Shown: in pieces, positions 6,657 to 13,235 of the stretch
How positions within the stretch are numbered: the first letter of the stretch is position 1
How the letters are laid out: each line of letters starts with the position of its first letter
DNA from: an uncultured Anaerovibrio sp.
Lineage (GTDB): Bacteria > Bacillota > Negativicutes > Selenomonadales > Selenomonadaceae
Length of the DNA: 15,067 nucleotides
NCBI GenBank assembly: GCA_934203205.1
Contig: CAKPYV010000046.1
Coordinates: 1-15,067 of the forward strand
Reading direction: 5' to 3'
The notes under the pieces: generated by a model
What the model was told of the DNA's origin: nothing
The model's database searches: none
Seen by the model: the letters and a program-made list of their open reading frames with translations, nothing else
Made by a program: the position numbers and the translations under genes

Positions 6657-7093
6657 ATCAAAATACTAATATAATATCTAACAGTAGTCTTATCAACAAT
6701 ACACCTACGACAGTCATTGAAAATTTCATCAATGGCTGTTTTTTTATGCCAAAGTTTATCGATATACAGCCTGCGGTCATAACGACTTTTGCTCTGTCCG
6801 ACTAATGGCCCTATCTGATGGTTTATCCTTACGCACAAATACCGCTTGTCGCTGAGCCAATTCACAGAGGCCGTAATGGTAGAGAGTGCTACCTGGCCAC
6901 TTTTGCTGCGCAAAAGCAGGAGTCTCCCGACGCAAAAGTGTTATGCCCCTCCGGCTGTTGTCGAATCATCAAGGCTTATCGGTATTGCCAATCTTTGATA
7001 ATTCTACTACCTTCGTAAAAAATCGGTTATTTCAAACAGTGCCAAGGCGGAAAATTGCGATGAATACACTAATGAGCGGTATGGGAGTACCCC
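6657..7093. other. Structured non-coding region leading into repeat copy 2
   Basis: I see no gene I would defend here; a minus-strand frame at 6653-6913 resembles no family I know. Several hairpins can be drawn: CTTTTGC (6900-6906) with GCAAAAG (6910-6916), or alternatively CACTTTTGC (6898-6906) with GCAAAAGTG (6932-6940); and GAATCATCAA near 6963 with TTGATAATTC near 6994 (one mismatch). ATGGGAGTAC at 7081-7090 pairs with GTACTCCCAT at 7219-7228 inside the repeat, so this region and the repeat may form one element. Whether it is transcribed is unknown. Confidence 0.4.
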
Positions 7094-7361
7094 GCACAGG
7101 TACTCTTCGCGCCTCGGTACTTAGCGATTCATGAGCTTTCGGGGCGTCAGCCACGAATTGCCTCATGAGAGCTTTAGTACCGCTAGGCGAGAAAAGTAGC
7201 GAGAGCGTGCCTGAAAGTGTACTCCCATATCGCCATTAATAGGGGATAGTTTTGCACATCAATATAGCGCCAGCGTGCCTGTAAGGGTATATGCCATGCC
7301 TACAGAAATCGTATATGTATGCCATTGCTAAGATTAGCATTTAGCTCGGCAAATCAGAATT
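7094..7361. repeat. Structured non-coding repeat, copy 2
   Basis: Matches 1-233 with two substitutions, then a diverged 24-base stretch of equal length and a shared AAATCAGAATT. With flanking sequence the fold is larger: ATGGGAGTAC (7081-7090) pairs with GTACTCCCAT (7219-7228), CAGG near 7098 with CCTG near 7210, then CGCCT...GGTACT with AGTACC...AGGCG, and CATGAG with CTCATG. Nested pairing of this extent over about 150 bases suggests a stable RNA or a cruciform. Copy 1 lacks its upstream arm only because the window begins there. Confidence 0.85.
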
Positions 7362-7369
7362 TGTGTATG

Positions 7370-7407
7370 AAAAAAGAGCATACCAATCTTATAAACATCG
7401 TATGCTC
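7370..7407 (-). terminator. Rho-independent terminator after the Rpn fragment
   Basis: GAGCATAC (7376-7383) and GTATGCTC (7400-7407) form a perfect 8-bp stem with a 16-base loop. On the minus strand it is followed by TTTTTTC. It lies about 60 bp after the stop at 7468 and would end the Nim-Rpn transcript. Confidence 0.75.
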
Positions 7408-7467
7408 TCAGTTTCTAAACACTATTAATTTTTAACAAATTTATGACTAGTATATACATATTATCTT

Positions 7468-8037
7468 CTATTGCTTAAGACTTTTGGCAACAGAATCCAA
7501 CTCCTCCGAAGTATAGCGACCTGTAGCACGCAACTTATCTATAGTAGTAAGTCCATCTAAGATCATATCTCTTAAACTATCAAGTCTACCTTTGCGCACT
7601 CCCTGCATCCTGCCTTCTGTGGCAGCTTTTTCCCACAGGGACAAACTTAAATTACACATATAGCTCACCTCCTGGTCGATTTTTACAGTCATAGGAAGCT
7701 GAATTTCTTCCTGTAATTTTTGTTTCTTTGTTTTTACATCCATTTCACTCAATAATGTATCCAGCATACCAATAAGCTGATTCTGACTGCACTCCTCTGT
7801 GTTTAATTGTGCCGAAAGCAATCTGGCTGCATAGAATATACCTCGATTGACCACAAAACGCCCCTCACCGGAAATATCATCCTCCAACTGCTTACTAATA
7901 ATCTTTGAATTACTCAACCCAGGCTCTACAAAAGTCTGACCAAGCATAACAGTATTACTGTCAATACAACTTTCTATTTGCTGCAACGATAGTGTAGACA
8001 GCTCGTGAACCGTGAAGTTGTCTATTATCTGATACAA
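7468..8037 (-). pseudogene. C-terminal fragment of an Rpn-family PD-(D/E)XK nuclease/transposase-like protein
   Basis: 189 residues from a TTG codon. The stretch EGRFVVNRGIFYAARLLSAQ, a MLDTLLSEMDVKTKKQKLQE segment, EVSYMCNLS and a charged GRMQGVRKGRLDSLRDMI helix resemble the C-terminal half of recombination-promoting nuclease (Rpn) family proteins, usually near 300 residues. The N-terminal nuclease core with its D and (D/E)xK residues is not seen. The frame begins inside the last codons of the Nim-like gene without a ribosome binding site or ATG, so I read it as a truncated gene joined to its neighbour. Rpn proteins are linked to DNA rearrangement and phage defence. Family assignment is tentative. 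Confidence 0.45.
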
Positions 8038-8495
8038 GCTTTGGCAGTATAGGATTCAATGTCAATCTTAACCACATTTACTGCACTTGCCATCTTATCG
8101 TCAAACTCATATTCTTCGTTAGTCTGTACTTTCATAAGAACACCAAGTGCTTTACATTTTTCTTTTATGTCTTCAATGATCATTGCTTTACCTCGACACA
8201 TAACGCTCTCATACTCTGCTCCATATTTGCAAGGTATATCCGCTGTAATAAGAGATTCACCTCTATCAATTTCTACAAATACATTCCTGTTTTCTTTGAG
8301 GCACTCCAGCTTGTGTCCTTTTTTCGCACAATGCACATAAAATGTCAGCTTTCCCTTTTCCATTTGGTAGCCATAATGCAATGGTACAATATAAGGGAAT
8401 TCACCGTCAAACATTCCTAAATGCATATATCTTGCTGACGCAATAATTGTCTCGATTTTATCAATGTCGGTAATCTCTCTATCTTTCCTTCGCAT
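8025..8495 (-). CDS. Nim-like pyridoxamine-phosphate-oxidase-fold flavoprotein
   Basis: A 156-residue split-barrel FMN-binding protein. Segments typical of the NimA/PNPOx-like family are MRRKDREITDIDKIETII, ARYMHLGMFDGEFPYIVPLH (start of the barrel), FYVHCAKKGHKLECLKENRN and the C-terminal VVKIDIESYTAKAC. Nim proteins reduce or bind 5-nitroimidazoles; most chromosomal relatives in anaerobes have no proven resistance role, so 'Nim-like' is a fold-level call. ATG 8495 follows GGGAG by nine bases. Its last 13 bases overlap the Rpn-like frame. A 28-bp dyad lies just upstream of the start. No defect seen apart from the abrupt junction at the C terminus. Confidence 0.85.
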   Translation of the reverse strand: MRRKDREITDIDKIETIIASARYMHLGMFDGEFPYIVPLHYGYQMEKGKLTFYVHCAKKGHKLECLKENRNVFVEIDRGESLITADIPCKYGAEYESVMCRGKAMIIEDIKEKCKALGVLMKVQTNEEYEFDDKMASAVNVVKIDIESYTAKACIR

Positions 8496-8512
8496 ATTTT
8501 TTTACTCCCTTC

Positions 8513-8540
8513 AAATTATGATTTACATAAATCATGATTT
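8513..8540. promoter_or_regulatory. 28-bp dyad upstream of the Nim-like gene
   Basis: AAATTATGATTTA (8513-8525) and TAAATCATGATTT (8528-8540) are inverted repeats of 13 bp with one mismatch, separated by CA, 18 bases before the start codon. Position and symmetry suggest an operator for a dimeric repressor or a CRP/FNR-type regulator. No cognate regulator is adjacent. An RNA hairpin in the leader is an alternative. Confidence 0.55.
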
Positions 8541-8581
8541 CCGAATTTCTCAGCATAACGAAATATGTCGTTTCCTCAAGA

Positions 8582-8646
8582 TTTTATGAAATTACTGCTT
8601 TTTCCGCAATAAAAATACAGACAGCCTGCAGGGATACAGGCTGTCT
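8582..8646. repeat. Left 65-bp direct repeat bracketing the potassium module
   Basis: This stretch recurs at 12669-12732 in the same orientation with a few substitutions and one indel. The shared core runs from AAATTACTGCTTTT through a hairpin ending GGCTGTCT. The two copies enclose exactly the four potassium-uptake genes. Confidence 0.85.
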
Positions 8647-8647
8647 G
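8611..8647 (-). terminator. Terminator of the KdpD/KdpE-like operon
   Basis: AGACAGCCTG (8619-8628) and CAGGCTGTCT (8637-8646) form a perfect 10-bp stem, extendable by one C-G pair, with an 8-base loop. On the minus strand the hairpin is followed by GTATTTTTATT. It begins 23 bp after the response-regulator stop. Confidence 0.85.
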
Positions 8648-8669
8648 ATGGGAGGGTATACATGGGCAA

Positions 8670-9380
8670 CTATTCATCCTCCACCAGCATACGATACCCA
8701 ACACCAAGCTCATTGATAATGTAGCGCTTTTCGCCAGGCGTCACGCCCATCTTCTTGCGGATGTTCTTCATGTTGACTTGCAGCTTCTTGATGCTTCCAT
8801 AATCCGAATATCCCCAAACTCCTTGAATGATGGTGGCATAGGTCAGCACCTTTCCGGCGTGAACGGAGAGAAAGGCTATAATATTGTATTCCGTCTTGGT
8901 CAGGTCGATTTCTTTTTTTTCCACGAAAACCTGCCGTGTATCGTAATCAATCAGCAAATCCTGAAGGTGGAATTTCCCGCCTAGGATACTTCCATTCTCT
9001 TCGCTGTATCTATGACTGCGGAGAACAGCGCGGATACGAGCTAGCAATTCTTCAGTGCCAAAGGGCTTCGTGATGTAATCATTGGCCCCCAGATCCAGGG
9101 CCTCCACCTTGTCCCTCTCGTTGGAGCGGGCGGAGAGCACAATAATAGGCACGGTGTCCGTCTCCCGGACTTTATGAATCAATTCCAGACCATCCATATC
9201 TGGCAGGCCAAGATCCAGAACAATGAGGTCTGGATGATGTGAGGCGTGCATCATCATACCGAGGGTACAGGTTTCCGCACAAATTACCTGATAGTCGCTA
9301 GTTTCCAGATTGGCTTTGATAAAACTTCGGATGTTAGTCTCATCCTCTATGAGCAGGATCTTGAATTTGTTATTGCTCAT
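8670..9380 (-). CDS. KdpE-like OmpR-family response regulator
   Basis: About 236 residues from ATG 9380, preferred over 9389 because AGGGG lies eight bases before it; the protein then begins MSNNKFKILLIEDE. The receiver domain (about 1-120) shows the acidic pair in LLIEDE, the phospho-acceptor Asp in LIVLDLGLPDMDG, and Lys in DYITKPFG. The DNA-binding domain follows with LTKTEYNIIAFLSVHAGKVL and a C-terminal RYIINELGVGYRM wing. Phosphorylated dimers bind direct repeats near promoters. Its start overlaps the kinase stop by 11 bp, so the pair is translationally coupled. Divergence from trkH/trkA suggests it controls potassium uptake. Confidence 0.92.
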   Translation of the reverse strand: MSNNKFKILLIEDETNIRSFIKANLETSDYQVICAETCTLGMMMHASHHPDLIVLDLGLPDMDGLELIHKVRETDTVPIIVLSARSNERDKVEALDLGANDYITKPFGTEELLARIRAVLRSHRYSEENGSILGGKFHLQDLLIDYDTRQVFVEKKEIDLTKTEYNIIAFLSVHAGKVLTYATIIQGVWGYSDYGSIKKLQVNMKNIRKKMGVTPGEKRYIINELGVGYRMLVEDE

Positions 9381-10434
9381 CGTTCTCATCCCCTCTTTTC
9401 AGAGCAAAGCGAAATAACGCACCACCGCCACTTCTATTTTCTGCAGTAATGTCACTGCCGTGGGCCTTGACTATGGCGGCGCACACAGATAGTCCTATAC
9501 CCATGTTGCTGCGTGTCCCATCCACCGGCGCAACGGACTTTTCGTAGCTTCCGGTAAAAATCTTTTGAAGTACATCCTCTGGGATGCCGCAGCCGTTGTC
9601 GGCCACCTCAAATATCGTCTTATCTCCCACCAACGAAACAGAAAGCTTCAGCTCTGTCATGCCTTTTGCGTGGAACACGGCGTTTTCAAGGAGATTCAGC
9701 AGCACCTGCTCAATAAGAAGTGAATCCATAGGAATATCCACAAACTCCTCCGGTATCTGCGTGATAACCTTCTGATTTGGATGCTTTTTGGAAAACTTCA
9801 TCAAAACTGAGTCGATTAGCTCATCTAGAACGGTGGGGGTTTTCACCAACTCCACCTTCGCGCCATCGATCCTTGTAACAGACAGGAGATTCTCAACCAT
9901 GCGGATGAGCCATTCGCTGTCCTCCTGAATTTCTCCCAACAGCCTGAGCTGTTGCTCCTTTGGCAGGGCATCATACTTGGAAATCAATGTGGCTGATGCC
10001 CCGTATATGGAGGTAAGGGGCGTGCGCAGGTCATGGGAGATGGCCCGAAGTAAATTGCCCCGCATTCTCTCTTTCTCGTTTTCTGCGCACAGCTTCTCCT
10101 GATCACGGATGCGAATGTTCAGAGCACTGGTGAAAACAGCAACGACCAGCATGATAACAGCGGATAAGATGCTTTCTTCTACGAAAAAATCAAAGACATA
10201 ATAGGGATAGGTAAAGGCGAAATTCACTGCAAACACGCTGAGGATAGCCGAAGTAATGCCATAACAATACCCATGAGTTTTCAACGAGATCAGAAACACG
10301 CCAAACACAAAAATCATGGGCACCAGCGCATGGGTGGTACAGAGCTTCTGAATAAGCAGATTAACAGCGAAGGCATTGCCAAAAATAAGGATTGAAAATA
10401 GAATATCCTTTTGTCGTTGACTATTCTTCATCAT
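9370..10434 (-). CDS. KdpD-like sensor histidine kinase, short form
   Basis: 354 residues. The N-terminal 110 residues carry four hydrophobic segments (such as ILFSILIFGNAFAVNLLI and LSAVIMLVVAVFTSALNI), matching the DUF4118 membrane domain of KdpD. Full-length KdpD, about 900 residues, also has N-terminal KdpD and universal-stress-type domains; these are absent. The catalytic core is complete: H-box AISHDLRTPLTSIYG, N-box LLNLLENAVFHA, G1 VADNGCGIP and G2 NMGIGLSVCAAIV. It should phosphorylate the adjacent regulator in response to potassium or turgor. AGGAG is four bases before the first ATG and seven before the second at 10431, so either Met may be used. Lone membrane sensors of this kind are common in Bacillota. 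Confidence 0.9.
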   Translation of the reverse strand: MMKNSQRQKDILFSILIFGNAFAVNLLIQKLCTTHALVPMIFVFGVFLISLKTHGYCYGITSAILSVFAVNFAFTYPYYVFDFFVEESILSAVIMLVVAVFTSALNIRIRDQEKLCAENEKERMRGNLLRAISHDLRTPLTSIYGASATLISKYDALPKEQQLRLLGEIQEDSEWLIRMVENLLSVTRIDGAKVELVKTPTVLDELIDSVLMKFSKKHPNQKVITQIPEEFVDIPMDSLLIEQVLLNLLENAVFHAKGMTELKLSVSLVGDKTIFEVADNGCGIPEDVLQKIFTGSYEKSVAPVDGTRSNMGIGLSVCAAIVKAHGSDITAENRSGGGALFRFALKRGDENDEQ

Positions 10435-10461
10435 GCTTCTCCTAAGTTATATTGCGACATT

Positions 10462-10490
10462 ATTATACTGCATAAGGGGAAATGCTTCAA
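10462..10490 (-). promoter_or_regulatory. Promoter of the sensor-kinase operon
   Basis: On the minus strand TTGAAG (10485-10490), a 17-base spacer and perfect TATAAT (10462-10467) lie about 28 bases before the kinase start. A near-duplicate CATAAGGGGAA (10471) and CATAGGGGGAA (10498) overlap and flank it and could be regulator sites. Confidence 0.65.
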
Positions 10491-10552
10491 GATTTCTCAT
10501 AGGGGGAATACTGTACCGCACCTGTTTCTTTACCGAATCTACACCGAGGAAA

Positions 10553-10561
10553 TGCTATAAT
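10553..10561 (+). promoter_or_regulatory. Extended -10 promoter of trkH-trkA
   Basis: TGCTATAAT at 10553-10561 is a full extended -10 about 88 bases before trkH. No good -35 lies 17 bases upstream, which fits an activator-dependent promoter. That the KdpE-like protein is the activator is inferred from the divergent layout. Confidence 0.55.
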
Positions 10562-10587
10562 ATATAGCACACCATAAAGGAGTAATA

Positions 10588-10652
10588 TTGTCAATATGCC
10601 CTCGACCTGTGCAAGACAAAGTTATCCCGTAATTTACAAGGAGTGTAGATGA
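10588..10652 (+). other. Possible leader ORFs upstream of trkH
   Basis: After AAAGGAG (10576-10582) a TTG at 10588 opens 14 codons ending at TAA 10630-10632. An alternative ATG at 10596 opens 18 codons (MPSTCARQSYPVIYKECR) whose TGA at 10650-10652 overlaps the trkH start as ATGA. Ribosome binding sites in an untranslated leader are unusual, so a coupling peptide is possible, but neither frame has supporting similarity. The 87-base leader is too short for a c-di-AMP (ydaO) riboswitch. Confidence 0.2.
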
Positions 10653-11992
10653 TGTCAGAAAAAATGATTTGCAGAAAGCACCGCCTTTCTTCTTTTCAAA
10701 TTATCATACTTGGTTTTGCCGGAGTCATCCTGCTGGGGACGCTGATGCTAATGTTGCCGATCTCTACAACAGAGGGCTGCGTAACTCCATTCAATGAAGC
10801 GCTTTTTACCGCGACATCCGCTGTTTGTGTGACAGGGCTTGTGGTACAGGATACCGGCAGCTATTGGTCAGCCTTTGGTCAGATGGTGATTCTGATGCTG
10901 ATTCAAATAGGCGGACTTGGTGTTGTCACCGTGGCAGCATCCTTTGCACTGATGTCGGGACGAAAAATCTCTTTGATGCAGCGCAGTACCATGCAGGATG
11001 CCATCTCAGCACCGAAAGTTGGAGGAATCGTCCGGTTGACACTGTTCATCCTACGTGGAACATGCCTAATCGAACTGATAGGCGCCCTAGCTATGCTGCC
11101 GGTGTTTTGCCATGACTATGGATGGCACGGGATTTGGCTGGCGGTATTTCACTCCATCTCTGCCTTTTGTAATGCAGGTTTTGACATTCTAGGAACCAAC
11201 GATAATTTGTATCCATCCCTTATCGGTTATGTCCAAAATCCTGTAATCAATATTACGATTATGGTGCTGATCATAACCGGCGGCATCGGATTCTTGACAT
11301 GGGATGATATTTGCGAAAACAAGCTGCACTTCCACCGTTATCGAATGCAGAGCAAGGTGATTCTTGTCACAACATTGGCACTGATCGTCCTGCCAGCGCT
11401 TTTTTTCTTCTTTGTAGACTTTGGTACCCTTCCCCTCGGAGAGCGGATTCAGGCAGCGCTATTCCAGTCGGTCACACCTAGAACGGCTGGCTTCAACACA
11501 GTCAATCTACCGGGGATGTCCAGTTCGTCCTTGGCCGTGATGATCTTCCTGATGCTCATTGGCGGTTCTCCCGGCTCCACTGCAGGGGGTATGAAAACCA
11601 CAACGCTAACTGTCCTGCTTGGCAATGTTGTTGCCACTTTCCGCCAGCGGGACAGTGTCCAGTTCTTTGGACGCAGGGTAGATTGCGACGCTGTCAAAAC
11701 TGCCGCAACCATTCTAACGATGTACCTTGTGCTGTTCTTTGGTGGAGGTCTTTTTATCAGTGTATATGAGAATCTTCCTCTGTCCTCCTGCCTGTATGAA
11801 GCCGCGTCGGCAGTAGGCACGGTGGGGTTGAGTCTGGGAATTACACCACATTTGCATATTCCCTCGCAAATGGTATTAATTGCGCTGATGTATTTGGGCA
11901 GAGTCGGTGGACTTACGCTCATTTATGCAACGGTGTCTAGTAAGAAAAACGGCAATGGAAAACTGCCACAGGAAAGAATCACGATAGGATAA
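10649..11992 (+). CDS. TrkH/KtrB-type potassium channel subunit
   Basis: 447 residues, the usual KtrB length. The protein repeats four membrane-pore-membrane units; their filter segments are TSAVCVTGLVVQ, SISAFCNAGFDI, SVTPRTAGFNTV and AASAVGTVGLSLGI, each with the conserved Gly that lines the potassium pore. The third repeat also shows IGGSPGSTAGGMKTTT, a typical TrkH/KtrB intramembrane gate region. It imports potassium through the cytoplasmic membrane when gated by the TrkA/KtrA ring encoded 19 bp downstream. AAGGAG is five bases before ATG 10649 and eight before the second ATG. Intact, and somewhat richer in G+C than the flanking genes. TrkH versus KtrB cannot be fixed, but the length favours KtrB. 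Confidence 0.93.
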   Translation: MMSEKMICRKHRLSSFQIIILGFAGVILLGTLMLMLPISTTEGCVTPFNEALFTATSAVCVTGLVVQDTGSYWSAFGQMVILMLIQIGGLGVVTVAASFALMSGRKISLMQRSTMQDAISAPKVGGIVRLTLFILRGTCLIELIGALAMLPVFCHDYGWHGIWLAVFHSISAFCNAGFDILGTNDNLYPSLIGYVQNPVINITIMVLIITGGIGFLTWDDICENKLHFHRYRMQSKVILVTTLALIVLPALFFFFVDFGTLPLGERIQAALFQSVTPRTAGFNTVNLPGMSSSSLAVMIFLMLIGGSPGSTAGGMKTTTLTVLLGNVVATFRQRDSVQFFGRRVDCDAVKTAATILTMYLVLFFGGGLFISVYENLPLSSCLYEAASAVGTVGLSLGITPHLHIPSQMVLIALMYLGRVGGLTLIYATVSSKKNGNGKLPQERITIG

Positions 11993-12011
11993 GCAAAGGA
12001 GCATCTATCTC

Positions 12012-12659
12012 ATGAAAAATATTTTATTGATTGGAGCAGGTCGTTTTGGGCGGCATATCGCCATGCAACTCTCTCAACTGGGGCATCAAGTCATGGCAGT
12101 CGATATAAATGAGGAGCGAATCAATGATGTGCTTCCTTTTGTCACTAATGCGCAGATTGGTGACAGCACCAATGAGGAGTTTCTGCGTACCCTTGGAATT
12201 GGAAATTTTGACGTTTGCTTTGTAACCATCAGCAGTAACTTCCAAAATTCCCTGGAAACCACCTCGCTGCTGAAAGAGCTGGGGGCAAAATCCGTGGTAT
12301 CCCGCGCTGAACGCGATGTGCAGGCGAAGTTTCTGCTCCGAAACGGTGCAAACAATGTAGTCTACCCCGAAAAACAGATGGCAAAATGGGCAGCGATCCG
12401 GTACAGCGCAGACCATATTTTTGACTACATAGAGATTGACGAACAGCATGCCATATTTGAAGTACAAGTACCGAAAGAGTGGATTGGAAAAAGCGTTGGC
12501 GAGCTGGATGTGCGCAGAAGGTTCGGAATCAACATTCTCGGCATTAAACGGGCAGGAAAAACTGATGTTTCTGTCATGTCTAATACGATATTATCCGATG
12601 ATATAACGGTTTTAGCATTAGGTGAGTACAAGGCACTGCAAAAGTGCTTCCGTATTTGA
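12012..12659 (+). CDS. TrkA/KtrA-type RCK potassium-gating subunit
   Basis: 215 residues: one RCK-N domain (about 1-135) with the nucleotide-binding GAGRFGRHIA loop, the acidic end of the second strand in VMAVDINEERI and IGDSTNEEFL, followed by one RCK-C domain (about 140-215, beginning IEIDEQHAIFEVQVPKEW). Single-RCK length is that of KtrA rather than the doubled enteric TrkA. Octameric rings bind ATP/ADP or NAD(H), and in many Bacillota c-di-AMP through RCK-C, and gate the membrane subunit. Co-transcribed with trkH; AAAGGAG precedes the ATG. The stop at 12657-12659 is ten bases before the right-hand direct repeat. Intact. Confidence 0.93.
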   Translation: MKNILLIGAGRFGRHIAMQLSQLGHQVMAVDINEERINDVLPFVTNAQIGDSTNEEFLRTLGIGNFDVCFVTISSNFQNSLETTSLLKELGAKSVVSRAERDVQAKFLLRNGANNVVYPEKQMAKWAAIRYSADHIFDYIEIDEQHAIFEVQVPKEWIGKSVGELDVRRRFGINILGIKRAGKTDVSVMSNTILSDDITVLALGEYKALQKCFRI

Positions 12660-12668
12660 AGGGGCAAC

Positions 12669-12732
12669 TTTTATAAATTACTGCTTTTCCCGCAAAAAAA
12701 ATACAGACAGCCTGCAGGGATACAGGCTGTCT
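12669..12732. repeat. Right 64-bp direct repeat bracketing the potassium module
   Basis: Same sequence and orientation as 8582-8646, including the 10-bp stem AGACAGCCTG (12705) / CAGGCTGTCT (12723). On the plus strand, where trkA would need a terminator, the hairpin is not followed by T residues; its U-tract points to the minus strand, as in the left copy. It therefore looks like a duplicate of the kdpE-side terminator rather than a native trkA terminator. The IS1182 copy 2 starts at its last bases. Confidence 0.85.
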
Positions 12733-13182
12733 CAGATTGTTGACAAACTAGCATAATGCACTCCATTCATGGTAAAACATTATTATGATTGGAGTGTTTT
12801 TATGTATAAGAAAAAGAATCGTGCAAAACAACATCAGATGCAATTCATAACGCTGGATGACCTTGTTCCAGCAGATCATATTCTTAGATTAATCGATGAT
12901 GCTATAGATTTTAGCTTTATATATGATGAGGTTGAGGGATTATATGCCTCTGGCAGAGATGGCAGACCTGGAATAGATCCAGTTTCGCTGTTTAAAATTA
13001 TATTCATTCAATATCTATTCGGTATAAGAAGTATGCATCAAACCATAAAGGAAATTGAGGTAAATACAGCATACAGATGGTTCATAGGATATGAGCTTTT
13101 AGAGCCTATACCACAATATAAATCTGAACTGGACCAGGAAATTGATAATGACCGTAGCCAAAATGGCAAGAAGCCCTTTGAC
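12730..13182 (+). mobile_element. IS1182-family insertion sequence, copy 2, truncated and deleted
   Basis: Similarity to copy 1 runs from TCTCAGATTG (12730) to AAGCCCTTTGAC (13171-13182), covering the left end and the 5' part of the transposase. A 201-bp stretch is missing relative to copy 1 and everything 3' of 13182 is lost. No right end is seen. Confidence 0.8.
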
Positions 13183-13227
13183 TGCTCCTACAACAATCAG
13201 AGGGTTTGTGAGAATGTATATCAATAA
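12769..13227 (+). pseudogene. IS1182-family transposase fragment
   Basis: 152 codons; likely original start ATG 12802 (MYKKKNRAKQHQMQFI). It matches copy 1 almost residue for residue through GYELLEPIP, then jumps in frame to QYKSELDQEID. The missing 67 residues include the first catalytic Asp (FIDGTH in copy 1). In copy 1 the missing segment is flanked by CCTATACC at 5504 and 5705; only one CCTATACC (13105) remains here, so slippage or recombination between 8-bp repeats explains the loss. After KKPFDC the sequence is unrelated and the frame ends at 13227. Inactive. Confidence 0.85.
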
Positions 13228-13235
13228 AATGGATT

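Noticed and set aside
6653..7134. Open frames on both strands (6653-6913 minus; 6818-7018 and 6886-7134 plus)
   Set aside because: They overlap each other, the antitoxin 3' end and hairpin sequence, and none shows recognisable domains or start signals.
1..7361. CRISPR array or group II intron as the source of the repeat
   Set aside because: There are only two copies far apart without spacers, and no domain V hairpin or intron-encoded protein is present.
8534..8716. 60-codon plus-strand frame between the Nim-like gene and the response regulator
   Set aside because: It runs through the operator dyad and the terminator repeat and has no coding signature.
10435..10648. c-di-AMP (ydaO) riboswitch ahead of trkH
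   Set aside because: The leader after the -10 is only about 87 bases and I cannot find the two-fold symmetric ydaO core.
11449..12667. Long minus-strand frames opposite trkH and trkA
   Set aside because: They are antisense shadows of well-supported genes.
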